Assembly: GCF_022512515.1 (NCBI RefSeq)
Contig: NZ_JAKWBK010000004.1
Location: 89,019 to 153,018 of the forward strand
DNA from: Paraniabella hibiscisoli
GTDB taxonomy: Bacteria > Bacteroidota > Bacteroidia > Chitinophagales > Chitinophagaceae
Direction of reading: 5' to 3'
Length of the DNA stretch: 64,000 nt
The notes under the pieces were generated by a model. That model was given only the letters and a program-made list of their open reading frames with translations. It was not told the DNA's origin and did not search any database. Shown here in pieces: positions 30,305 to 40,116 of this stretch (position 1 is the stretch's first letter; each line of letters begins with the position of its first letter). A program made the translations under genes and the position numbers.

Positions 30305-31377
30305 TTATGATAACATCTTCAATTTTGGTTCCAGAAAATGGATTATTTTTTGATCAAAGACGTTTCCTTCGTTAAACAGAAACTGGTGCTGTACCGGCAA
30401 AGCCACTACAGGCAAACTTTGCAGCTCTTTAAAGTCTGCAAGCCGTACTGCATCTTTTTCTGTAGTCAATATAATTTTATTTGTTTGATTAATAGCATTA
30501 TATGCTGTTAAAATCTTCTCAACATCCTCTGCTGAAAAGTGATGATGGTCTGCGTAAGCTATATGATGTAACTCGAACGGCTTTAATTGTAAGTGTTCCA
30601 AAAGAGGTTGTGGGTTGGCTATCCCGGTAACGAGAACTGCTGCAGAAATACCCTGCCAATCGATCATTTTACCTAAAAACACATAGTAAGGCGTTCCATA
30701 AGCGATAGTGGTAAAGAAAACCTGCTGATGAGGCAATGGATTAATCTCATGAATAATCTGCTCCCGTCTGCCATTATCTAAACCAGCATCACATTTGGTT
30801 ACTACAATCAGATCAGCCCTTTTATAGTTGGATTTCAGATCGCGCAAGCTGCCTGCCGGAAGGTAGCCATCCCTGGTAAACAGGTTGTTGCACTCTGTAA
30901 GTAATATATTAAACCCAGGTGTTACGGCGCGGTGTTGAAAAGCATCATCGAGTATAATAACATTCGTTTCTACTTTTTGTTTAATCAACTCCTCAATAGC
31001 TTTGGCACGTTCTTCCCCTACGGCGATGGTTACACCCGGGAATTTTTGATGAAATTGCATCGGCTCATCACCAATATCAGTGGCTGTTGTTGCCTCATCT
31101 GCAATTAAAAAACCTTTTGTTCTCCGGCGATATCCGCGACTGATGACCGCAACGGAGGCCTTATCCTGCAGTAACCTTAACAAGTATTCCACCATGGGGA
31201 TTTCCCTGTGCCCCCTACCGACAAATTGCCTACGCAGATGGTGGGTATTTTGGGTTGGTAAGAACCTATAAGCTTCCACTCATATAATTTATGAAAAAAA
31301 AAGACGCCGGCTTTATATAACCAGGAGAAGGGAACCAGTAATATATTTCTTTGACGGATAAGTTTGCTAAAATTCAT
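30305..31377 (-). CDS. lpxK: Tetraacyldisaccharide 4'-kinase (frameshift)
   Basis: Phosphorylates the lipid A disaccharide at the inner membrane; about 357 residues. An N-terminal hydrophobic segment (NILLVPFSWLYKAGVFFFHK), the Walker A CVGNLSVGGTGKSPMVEYL (rejoined by one C near 31193), AVISRGYRR, ILDDAFQHR (DxH motif) and ILTTEKDAVRLADF near the end are all typical. Its start overlaps the end of the 5-formyl-THF cyclo-ligase gene by 11 bases. Confidence 0.94.
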
Positions 31378-31936
31378 ACATCCTTTCGGGTGTGATACAA
31401 TAGTCTAAAGGTACATCAAATTCGTTGAGGTCCTGTATTTTATCTATTGGTTCATAATAGCTTAATCCAACTTTTATTACTTCGTCGCTGACCTGTTCTA
31501 AAAATTTATCGTAAAAACCTTTGCCATACCCTACCCTGTACCCCAGCTTATCAAAGCATAAAAGGGGAAGGATCACCAGGTCAATGGCTTCCGGCGGAAT
31601 AATGGACGCTCCTTCAGTCTCCGGTTCGGGCGTGCCATATTGATTCTGAATAAACGGTGTATCTGGTGTAGCCAACACGGCCTGCATGGTATAGTTGTCG
31701 AATTCACAAACCGGGTAAGCAACCTGGATTGCCGGGTTTCTGAAATGTAGATAATCTACGATCGGATCGGTATTTACTTCGGTTTCCATTGCCGCATAGG
31801 TAAATAGGGTATCAATATCCGGTAGCGCGAGGCTTTGAAATTGAATCAGGATCAGATCATCCCATTTCAACCGTTGCTGAGCTGTGGTAGCCTTTCTTTT
31901 GGCTGAAAATACTTTGCGGGCTTCGGATTTGAGCAT
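31367..31936 (-). CDS. 5-formyltetrahydrofolate cyclo-ligase family protein
   Basis: ATP-dependent conversion of 5-formyl-THF to 5,10-methenyl-THF; about 189 residues. LKSEARKVFSAKRKATT at the N-terminus, IPPEAIDLVILPLLCFDKLG and the ATP-binding GYRVGYGKGFYDKFL are diagnostic. The reading frame extends 25 codons further upstream, but that part (TLNPKPETLNP) is a simple repeat with no family similarity, so I prefer the ATG at 31936. Overlaps lpxK. Intact frame. Confidence 0.9.
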   Translation of the reverse strand: MLKSEARKVFSAKRKATTAQQRLKWDDLILIQFQSLALPDIDTLFTYAAMETEVNTDPIVDYLHFRNPAIQVAYPVCEFDNYTMQAVLATPDTPFIQNQYGTPEPETEGASIIPPEAIDLVILPLLCFDKLGYRVGYGKGFYDKFLEQVSDEVIKVGLSYYEPIDKIQDLNEFDVPLDYCITPERMYEF

Positions 31937-32039
31937 GGGATTTAATGTTTCAGGTTTGGGATTTAAAGTAATTGTTCGTCGCCCGTCCTTTCTCGTATAA
32001 ATATTGGGCATTTCTATTTGCTATAACAACCGACAGGTA

Positions 32040-32160
32040 CCGTTCCTACGGAACTCGGTGCTCTTCTCCCATTTTTCTACCAATATTTTGTCCCTACGGG
32101 ACCTTTTATTGGCAATAGTAATCCTTCCCAAGAACTTACCAATTCTGTAGGGGCGGCATA
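32040..32160. repeat. Intergenic mini-hairpin repeats
   Basis: TTCCTACGGAA (32043-32053) and GTCCCTACGGGAC (32090-32102) are two palindromes with a TAC loop; a partial copy (CTGTAGGGGC) lies near 32145. They are the same type as those at 18759-18821 and probably belong to a Bacteroidota repeat family. Confidence 0.55.
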
Positions 32161-32200
32161 CTAGAGAATTGAACAAGTCAATCTATATAATAGATTTCAA

Positions 32201-32736
32201 CTAACCTTTAAAAACCGAAAAAATAGTTGTACCATAATTCTTTTCAAAACTATATTTTTCAAAAGTTTTATAGTCATTACGTGGTGTATGCTCTAATACA
32301 AACATGCCATCGGGTGCGATCATATTCTGGGCGACAATGATTCGAGGCAGCTCATCGATCTCTGTTAAAGCATAAGGCGGACCTGCAAAAATAAAATCGT
32401 ATTGCTGGCTATGTCCCTGTAAAAACTTAAACACATCCATTTTTACAAACTTTATATTTTCAATTTTTAGTGCCCCTGCGGTCTTTCTTATAAAGTCGAA
32501 CATCTGGTTATCTTTCTCAACAATTGTCAGATCACCGCGCCACGGCTGGCCAGTTCGTAACTGATGCTCCCCGTTCCTCCGAAAATATCTAATGTTTTGA
32601 TTCCCTCAAAATCTATCCGGTTTTGGAGGGTATTAAACAAACCCTCTTTGGCCACATCGGTGGTAGGGCGGGTATAAGGCATTTTAGTGGGTGGATGGAT
32701 CCTGCGGCCACCTAAGCTTCCTGAAATAATTCGCAT
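32201..32736 (-). CDS. rsmD: 16S rRNA (guanine966-N2)-methyltransferase RsmD (frameshift)
   Basis: About 179 residues: MRIISGSLGGRRI, TRPTTDVAKEGLFNTLQNRI and the SAM-binding TLDIFGGTGSISYELASRG. After one G is restored near 32527 it continues DLTIVEKDNQMFDFI, then the catalytic segment YDFIFAGPPYAL. The usual (D/N)PPY is GPPY here; whether this is a lineage feature or significant is unclear. Its ATG lies 25 bases inside the end of the DUF3822 gene. Confidence 0.92.
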
Positions 32737-33533
32737 TGGATCAATTCGTTAAGAGAGGTGAAATAATGAGAGGGTAAATCAGACAGGGTATCGGACCAGT
32801 TGGCCGCCTTAAACGAGATGTGAAGAAAATAGTCGTATAATTCCCTGTATAATTTAGACTGAGCGTCTATCAAACCGGAAAGTTGTAAAAGAACCTGTTC
32901 CTGGGCAAAACCAAAAACCTCGCAGATCTTTAAAAGGTAAAAAGCCATATCTGCAGTAGCACGATAAGAATAAGTTTTACTTAGAAGCAAATTTTCATTT
33001 TTATAAGCCTGCACAGTAAAAATCTTTTCTCCAATATTCACCCTTAGTAACCCCTGCTCAAATGAGCCTTCAACCGACTTGATCTGCACCGTATGCGCAT
33101 GTAAATACACCGAGGAAGGGAAATGATGTACCAGCCAGGTGAGTATACCTGGAGCTACCGTGTACATATTAGCCAACTGCCTTTCTTCGATTATCTCGGT
33201 AATAACATGATCCTGTTGGTCAGCATTCTCTAAATACATCAGCGGAGCAGCATCTCCGTTATCTTTATCTGCAGGAAGCAGGGAACTGAAACCGAAATCG
33301 AGCCCGGTAATTATTTTATAAAAACTATTTTGTAGTTGCGGATTTATTTCCATTATCTCCTGTAACTCCTTCTCATCAAGTTCATTAAATACATATCTCT
33401 TTAATTCCAACAACCTTTGATCGTCTGGATTATAGATACAAAAACTAAAATGGGTAGTACTCAATTCCATTGCCAGGCAGTTATCGCCTGCATGCATATC
33501 CGCTCCTATTGAAAAACTAAACTGTTCGTGCAC
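32712..33533 (-). CDS. DUF3822 family protein
   Basis: 273 residues of the Bacteroidota DUF3822 family, an actin-like ATPase-type fold: CLAMELSTTHFSFCIYNPDD at the N-terminus, YLHAHTVQIKSVEGSFEQGL in the middle and TYSYRATADMAFYLLKICEV. It overlaps rsmD by 25 bases, an arrangement I recall as conserved in the phylum, so a role linked to ribosome methylation or assembly is possible but unproven. Intact frame. Confidence 0.82.
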   Translation of the reverse strand: MHEQFSFSIGADMHAGDNCLAMELSTTHFSFCIYNPDDQRLLELKRYVFNELDEKELQEIMEINPQLQNSFYKIITGLDFGFSSLLPADKDNGDAAPLMYLENADQQDHVITEIIEERQLANMYTVAPGILTWLVHHFPSSVYLHAHTVQIKSVEGSFEQGLLRVNIGEKIFTVQAYKNENLLLSKTYSYRATADMAFYLLKICEVFGFAQEQVLLQLSGLIDAQSKLYRELYDYFLHISFKAANWSDTLSDLPSHYFTSLNELIQCELFQEA

Positions 33534-33644
33534 AACAACGCTGTTTAAATGTTAACCGGGCAAATATCCCATTAAAAATTGAATAATAAGGATGAATATT
33601 AGTAGCGGATTCACGAAATTTGACGTCTTTTTACTTTAATTAAT

Positions 33645-34998
33645 ATGGCTCAGTTCGAAAGCTTACGGGTAAATATTAGCAACCGGCAGATCATCAAAAT
33701 TGCTACGCCTATTGCATTAGCAATGATGGTGCCCCAACTGAATTTTATTGCCAACACAGTATTTCTTAGCCATTTAGGTGAAACGGAACTTGGCGCAGCG
33801 GGTATTACAGGGGTCTATTACTTAATATTTGCCTTAATAGGTAATGGATTAAATAGTGGGCTGCAAGCCTTGATAGCCAGGCGGGCAGGTGAGAATAAAC
33901 CTCGGGAGATCGGCAGACTTTTTTGCAATCCATTTACATTGCCTTATCCTTTGCCTTTGTAATTATCGCGCTCAATTATTTATTGGTAGACCTGTTTCTA
34001 TCCTCTGTATTGAAAAGTGAATCGATTTTAGCAGACGCTGGTTCCTTTTTAAAGATAAGGGCATGGGGTCTCCCCTTTTTGTATGTGTTTCAAATGGGTA
34101 ATGCCCTCCTGGTAGGCACTAATAACAGCAAATACCTCAAATATGGCTTTATAGCCGAAGCGCTGGTTAATGTATTTTTAGACTATGTACTCATCTTTGG
34201 CAAATTGGGATTCCCGGCAATGGGATTCAATGGCGCAGCTTATGCATCTGTTCTTGCTGAGGTTACCGGAGCTATTGTCGTATTCCTCATCATTTTCCGA
34301 AAAGGTTTTGCACAGCGGTTTTCACTGTTCCTGCACAAAAAAACCGATCCTCAAACGATCAAAATCATTTTCAATCAATCGCTGCCGCTGGTTATGCAAT
34401 TTGTACTAAGCGTAAGTGCCTGGTTATTATTTTATGTTCTTATAGAACATCATGGGGAAAGGGAGTTGGCCATTAGTAATACCATGCGGAATATATTCGC
34501 TGTGTTCGGGATTTTCACCTGGTCTTATGCCAATACCACTAATATGATGGTGAGCAATATCATCGGACAACAGCGACAGGATGAGGTTTTACACCTGGTA
34601 AGAAAAATTGCAAGACTAAGCTTTTTCACGATAGTAGTGTTGTGCCTCACGCTGAACCTGTTCCCCGCTACGCTTTTAAGCATTTACGGCGCTGAACCGG
34701 GTTTTATTGCAGATGCCATCCCGGTGGTGCGTACTATTTCGGTTTGCCTGATTATGATGTCGGTTGCGGTTGTATGGCTCAATAGCATCACCGCACCGGC
34801 AATACCAAAGTAAATTTAAGAATAGAGGTAGCCTCCATTGTCGCCTATACCATTTACGTATTTATTGTGGTGGAAAAACTTCAGTTATCCCTAGTGTATG
34901 CCTGGGCCAGTGAATTTTTGTACTGGTTTGTGACCTTTATTTTTGCCTGGTGGTATATGCGCAGCGGTAAGTGGAAGGGGAAAGAAGTGTGGAGGTGA
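33645..34998 (+). CDS. MATE-family efflux transporter 1 (two frameshifts)
   Basis: About 451 residues, around 12 helices: IIKIATPIALAMMVPQLNFI at the N-terminus, GLQALIARRAGENKPREIGR, and later AYASVLAEVTGAIVVFLIIF. A break near 33925 (LF joined to QSIYIALSFAFVII) and another near 34795 (ITGTGNTKVNLRIEVASIVA) restore a complete protein ending at TGA 34996-34998. Na+ or H+ coupled drug/metabolite export; substrate unknown. Divergent from the DUF3822-rsmD pair. Confidence 0.87.
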
Positions 34999-35236
34999 TG
35001 CTAGTTGAATAGTTTAAAAGTTGAATGGTTGAAAGGTTAACTAGTGGAGGGCCTGCCTGGCGGCTGAAGGACTCACTTGTTTAAAAGTTGAAAATTTGAC
35101 TGATTGATCACCACTCCTATTCTACCAGGTTTCATTCTCAATCTCGAGGGAATTTTCGATTACCAGGATAAATTGACAAATAAAGATCGTCATATTAACC
35201 TTGTCAACAAGTCAACCTATCAACCAGTCAACCAAA

Positions 35237-36448
35237 CTAAGGATACAACAAATATTTCTTCCTCATTTCTTTATACTGACTCAAACCAGGTTCCCAGCTT
35301 TTGCGAATATCGGCTTCGGATACGCCGTCGATAATTTGTTTTCGAAAAATACCATTGCCAATCTGAATCTCGATGTTGTTCATTTGATTGCTGAACTTAG
35401 ATTCAAAAAACTTCTCTTTATGGGGATGTGCTTTATACAATTCCATGATCCATTGAATGTTGATCTTTCCGCTCTTGCGTAATTTCTCTGTATCATAATT
35501 TCGCAGATCGAGCCCATAGCAAACCTCGTTCATAAAAATAGGCGTTTCTGCCATACCCTTAATAGAAGTAGGTGTATAAGAAAAAGCATATTTGCCTTTT
35601 AATTCGGGACTACCTAAAACAGTAAAGGGAAACTGCGTACCACGACCGTGGTTGATATAAACGCCTTCAAACATACAGGTAGAGGGATATAGCAAAATAG
35701 CCTGTTGTGTGTTTAAATTAGGTGACGGCTTTACCGGCAAAGTATAAGGCATGTTATGATCGTAGTTGGCCACTTTTATGATCTTTAATTTACACTTCAC
35801 TTTATTGGCCAGCCATCCCTCTCCATTAGCCATTTGCGCAAATTCGGCTACAGTCAGCCCGTGAGACATTGGAATAGGGAACATACCAATACCCGATTTG
35901 TACTTCATGTCGAGTATCGGGCCATCAACCAGGTAACCGTTCGGATTGGGCCGGTCAAGGATCAGCATTTCTTTATCATTCTCGGCACAAACTGCCATCA
36001 ACCGGGACAAGGCATTAATATTGGTATAGAAGCGTACTCCTACATCCTGCAGATCATATAACAACACATCTACGTCAGCCATATCTTCTTTGGTAGGCTT
36101 ATTTTTAGGGCCGTATAACGAAATAATAGGTATCCCTGTCGCCGCATCTATTTCATCTTTTACCTTTACCCCCGCACTTGCATTGCCTCTGAATCCGTGT
36201 TCAGGACCAAATACTTTTACAATGTTGATGCCCAGGCTTTTCAAGCTATCTACCAGGTGCTTCTTACCGATAATAGTAGTTGGATTGGCCATAATAGCAA
36301 CCCGCTTTCCCTTTAAATAAGGTACATATAAGTTGGTTTGATCGGCTCCGGTAATGATTCCCTTTACAGGTTCTTTAATACTTTCATTCTTAGTAAAAGC
36401 TGATATTGCCATAGCAAGCATCAGTAACAAAGCAACATTTAATTTCAT
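35237..36448 (-). CDS. DUF1343 protein, NamZ-type exo-N-acetylmuramidase
   Basis: 403 residues with a signal peptide (LNVALLLMLAMAISAFTK). DUF1343 motifs: YLKGKRVAIMANPTTIIGKK, VFGPEHGFRGNASAGVKV, VDVLLYDLQDVGVRFYTNIN, LILDRPNPNGYLVDGPIL, YPSTCMFEGVYINHGRGTQF. Characterised NamZ enzymes remove terminal MurNAc from peptidoglycan fragments. The frame continues 37 codons upstream without a plausible signal, so I chose the ATG at 36448. Periplasmic. No amiE/nagZ-type partner is adjacent. Confidence 0.87.
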   Translation of the reverse strand: MKLNVALLLMLAMAISAFTKNESIKEPVKGIITGADQTNLYVPYLKGKRVAIMANPTTIIGKKHLVDSLKSLGINIVKVFGPEHGFRGNASAGVKVKDEIDAATGIPIISLYGPKNKPTKEDMADVDVLLYDLQDVGVRFYTNINALSRLMAVCAENDKEMLILDRPNPNGYLVDGPILDMKYKSGIGMFPIPMSHGLTVAEFAQMANGEGWLANKVKCKLKIIKVANYDHNMPYTLPVKPSPNLNTQQAILLYPSTCMFEGVYINHGRGTQFPFTVLGSPELKGKYAFSYTPTSIKGMAETPIFMNEVCYGLDLRNYDTEKLRKSGKINIQWIMELYKAHPHKEKFFESKFSNQMNNIEIQIGNGIFRKQIIDGVSEADIRKSWEPGLSQYKEMRKKYLLYP

Positions 36449-36737
36449 GCCTGTGGTTTTTAGTTTACTTTCAGATGCCGGAGCATTGATTGTCCTGGCA
36501 AATCTTTTCAAACTTACACGTTTTTTTCCAACCACAGGGTTGCAATAATGGTTACTCATTTTTAAATGTTTGAAGAAGATTTACCGCTAGGACACAAGGA
36601 CGCAAAGAGAAACAAGAACGCTTCTGTGAATTATCGAGCCCTGCGGTTCAACTAAAAAATGCCGGACTGGCCTAATAACGCATCCATAACCCTGCAGTTT
36701 TAAAAAGAAAACTACATTTGCATTTAAATCCAGCTAT

Positions 36738-37921
36738 ATGAATAACAAAGAAGTATACATTCTCTCTGCTGTGCGTACCCCTATGGGAAGTTTTGGCGGC
36801 AGTTTAAAAGACCTTTCAGCAACCCAGCTAGCCGCTATTGCCATTGAAGCCGCTATTAAAAAATCAGGGGTTGATGGTAAACAAGTACAGGATGTTTTAA
36901 TGGGCTGTGTTTTACAGGCCAACCTGGGACAAGCTCCTGCGAGACAGGCCGCCAAATTTGCAGGTCTGCCCAATGAAGTAAATTGTACCACTGTCAACAA
37001 GGTTTGCGCCAGTGGCATGAAAGCAATCACCCAGGGCGCGCAAAGTATATTATTAGGAGATGCAGATATTGTGATAGCCGGTGGCATGGAAAGTATGAGC
37101 AATGTACCATTCTATTCACCTCATTTAAGATGGGGCAATAAATACGGCAATACGAGTTTTATTGATGGCTTAGCAAAAGACGGTTTAACAGATGTGTATG
37201 ATGGCAATGCTATGGGTATAGCCGCAGAGTTATGCGCCAGTGAATGTGGTATCAGCCGGGAAGATCAGGACGCATTTGCGATCGAAAGTTATAAAAGAAG
37301 CCAGGCGGCCTGGACTGGAGGTCGCTTTGCTGAAGAAGTAATCCCGGTTGCTATACCGCAACGAAAGGGCGATCCCATCATATTTGAAAAAGACGAGGAA
37401 CCTTTTAATGTGAAATTTGAGAAGATCCCGTCTTTGAATCCCGCTTTTAAAAAAGAAGGTACTGTAACAGCTGCCAATGCCAGCACCATGAATGACGGGC
37501 TGCGGCGCTGGTTTTAATCAGCAAGGAAAAATGTGAAGAACTGGGATTAAAGCCTATTGCCAAGATAGTTTCTTATGCTGATGCGGAGCAGGCTCCTGAA
37601 TGGTTCACCACCACCCCTTCACTGGCTTTGCCGAAGGCGCTTGCAAAAGCAGGACTTACCAAAGAAGACATCAGTTTCTGGGAACTTAATGAAGCATTTA
37701 GTGTTGTAGGCATAGAGAATACCAAAAGACTAGAGCTCGATTCTGCCAAAGTAAATGTAAATGGCGGTGCGGTTTCACTAGGCCACCCCCTGGGAGCAAG
37801 TGGCGCGAGGATCATTGTTACATTGATCCATGTGCTCAGGCAACATCATGCGAAATATGGAGCTGCCGGTATTTGCAATGGCGGCGGTGGCGCCAGCGCC
37901 ATGGTGATTGAAAAATTGTAA
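36738..37921 (+). CDS. Acetyl-CoA C-acyltransferase (thiolase; frameshift)
   Basis: About 394 residues. Condensing Cys90 in NKVCASGMKAITQGAQSI, NEAFSVVGIENTKRL, the catalytic His in GHPLGASGARI and the second Cys in GICNGGGGASAMVIE are all present. One G is missing from a G run near 37500 (restoring MNDGAAALVLISKE). Degradative or biosynthetic acetoacetyl-CoA thiolase; no neighbouring fatty-acid genes decide which. The methyltransferase gene follows after 4 bases. Confidence 0.93.
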
Positions 37922-37925
37922 TTGT

Positions 37926-38674
37926 ATGACAGACCCTAAACAACGCTTCTCCGACCGCGTTGCAGATTATATAAAGTATCGTCCGAAATATCCGAAAGAG
38001 GTTATTGATATTCTGAAGACCGATCTTCAGTTTAAATCGGATGATGTAGTAGCGGACATAGGCGCCGGAACCGGCCTACTTACCGAGTTGTTCCTGGATA
38101 ACGGCAATCTCACCTACACAGTTGAGCCTAATGATGCTATGCGTACTGCCTGCAGCGAGCTTTTGGGTTCCGATACAAATCTTAAAGTCATTAATGGTTC
38201 GGCTGAAGCAACGCAACTGGCAGATCAGACTATCGACCTGATTGTTGCAGGAACAGCTTTTCATTGGTTTGACCCCATTGAAACGAAAAAGAGTTTATGC
38301 GCATTCTTAAACCAGGCGGCCATATGCTGCTGATATGGAATGTAAGAAAGGACGACGCTCCTTTTACCAGCAGCTATGAAGCTATTCTTCATCGCCTGGT
38401 TCCGGAATACGCAGCCTCAAAACATAGAAAGTTTGATATGGAGCCGATACGTGATTTTTTCCAGCCCCGGCAAATGAAAAAGCAGGTTTTGAGCAATAGT
38501 CAGTCTTTTGACTGGGAAGGTTTTAAAGGCAGAGCACTCTCTTCATCGTTTATGCCCAAACAAGGCTTGCTACATGATGAAATATTAAGTGAAATGCATG
38601 ATCTTTTTCATCGATACGAAGAAAATGGAAAGGTCTTGTTTCAATACGATACGATCATGTATTACACCTTATAA
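37926..38674 (+). CDS. Class I SAM-dependent methyltransferase (frameshift)
   Basis: About 249 residues: FSDRVADYIKYRPKYPKEV at the start (typical of a UbiE/Tam-like group), SAM motif I VVADIGAGTGLLTELFLDNG, motif II-like LIVAGTAFHWFDPIET, and, after a break near 38300, MRILKPGGHMLLIWNVRKDD. The ATG at 37926 lies 4 bases after the thiolase stop. Substrate unknown. Confidence 0.85.
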
Positions 38675-38722
38675 CAAAAACTACAATACTATAATTTCTT
38701 ATACTACTAACATACGGATTTC

Positions 38723-40063
38723 ATGTACCCTTCTTATAAAACTGAAGCCAGGAATACTTTAAAGCTGGCGCTTCCTATTATTTTTGGTGAGCTGGCTCAA
38801 ATGAGCCTCCACCTGATCGATACTGCAATGATCGGCTATACCGGCTATAAACAGCTTGCCGCGGCAGCGCTGGTTTTAAACGTAATCAATATCCCCTTTA
38901 TATTCGGAATTGGCATTACCATTTCTGTTGCGCAAATGGTATCCCTGGCGCACGGAAAATTCGATAAGCAACAGGTATCACACTATTTCTACAATGGCTT
39001 CTGGCTTTGTGCGGTTTTTGGCGTACTAATATCTCTCGGATTATTTTTCGGTCGCGATATTCTGTTGCATCTTAAGCAAGACCCTGAAGTTGTTGAGCTG
39101 GCTATGCCTTTTATGACATTGATGAGTTTTTCGATTATCCCCATGGTTCTCTTTATGACCTTAAAGCAATTTGCGGATGGTTTACAATATACTAAAACAG
39201 CCATGGCGTTATCCATAGCGGCTATACCATTAAACGTATTTTTAAACTGGCTGCTGATTTATGGCAACTGGGGATTTCCCCGCCTGGAGCTGATCGGTGC
39301 CGGTTATGCCACACTCATCACACGTGTTACCATTTTTGTTTTGTTGGGAATTGTGATACTCAACCACAAGGTATTTAAAAAGTACATGGCCGTTTCGAAA
39401 ACCCAATGGAAGATTAAAAAAGACACTTTAAAACAACTTTTAAAAATAGGAATTCCGAGTAGTTTACAAATAGGAATGGAAGCAGGCGCTTTCGCCGTAT
39501 CGGGCATTATAGTAGGTACTATAGGAGCCGCTGAACAAGCCGCGCACCAGATAGCCCTAAGTTCTGCAGCTTTTGCCTTCATGGTATCATTAGGTTTATC
39601 GCAGGCCGGCTCTATCAGGGTAAGCCACGCATTTGGCACTACCAATTGGAAACGCATAGCCATCATCGGCAAAAGCACCGTGGTGCTGGCTTTAATTTAC
39701 GGAGCTGTTTGCTGTATCTTATTCGCTGTTTTTAAACAACAACTACCCTTGCTTTTCAACCACGAAGAAAAAGTAATCAGCATAGCCGCCGCATTGCTGT
39801 TATTTGCGGCTGCGTTCCAGATACCCGATGCGATACAGGCTACCAGCGCCGGGCTGTTGAGAGGTATTAAAGATGTGAATGTGCCAACCCTTTTTATTTT
39901 TATTGCTTACTGGGTATTGGGAATTCCCCTGGGTTACCTGGCGGCCTTCCATTTTGGAATGGCTGAAAAAGGTATTTGGGTTGGCTTTATCAGTGGTTTA
40001 AGTTTTTCTGCGATCTTCCTTACCATCCGTTTTCTAAAGAAGACACGACAGCACTTATCGTAG
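38723..40063 (+). CDS. MATE-family efflux transporter 2 (NorM-like)
   Basis: 446 residues in one intact frame, 12 predicted helices. NTLKLALPIIFGELAQMSLH, DTAMIGYTGYKQLAAAALVL, ISVAQMVSLAHG and SLGLSQAGSIRVSHAFGTTN match NorM/MATE transporters. It is closer to the NorM branch than the MATE gene at 33645. Drug or metabolite export by cation antiport. A strong bidirectional terminator follows. Confidence 0.92.
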   Translation: MYPSYKTEARNTLKLALPIIFGELAQMSLHLIDTAMIGYTGYKQLAAAALVLNVINIPFIFGIGITISVAQMVSLAHGKFDKQQVSHYFYNGFWLCAVFGVLISLGLFFGRDILLHLKQDPEVVELAMPFMTLMSFSIIPMVLFMTLKQFADGLQYTKTAMALSIAAIPLNVFLNWLLIYGNWGFPRLELIGAGYATLITRVTIFVLLGIVILNHKVFKKYMAVSKTQWKIKKDTLKQLLKIGIPSSLQIGMEAGAFAVSGIIVGTIGAAEQAAHQIALSSAAFAFMVSLGLSQAGSIRVSHAFGTTNWKRIAIIGKSTVVLALIYGAVCCILFAVFKQQLPLLFNHEEKVISIAAALLLFAAAFQIPDAIQATSAGLLRGIKDVNVPTLFIFIAYWVLGIPLGYLAAFHFGMAEKGIWVGFISGLSFSAIFLTIRFLKKTRQHLS

Positions 40064-40069
40064 TTCAAC

Positions 40070-40103
40070 AATCAATCTCCCCTGGCATGAGGGGAGATTG
40101 ATT
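40070..40103. terminator. Bidirectional terminator between MATE 2 and the antiporter
   Basis: AATCAATCTCCCCT and AGGGGAGATTGATT are perfectly complementary 14-bp arms with a 6-base loop, followed by TTAAAAA. It serves two converging genes. Confidence 0.85.
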
Positions 40104-40116
40104 TAAAAATAACCTG

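Noticed and set aside
31937..32011. Longer start for the 5-formyl-THF cyclo-ligase
   Set aside because: The extra codons give a low-complexity NPKPETLNP segment; the family starts at LKSEARK.
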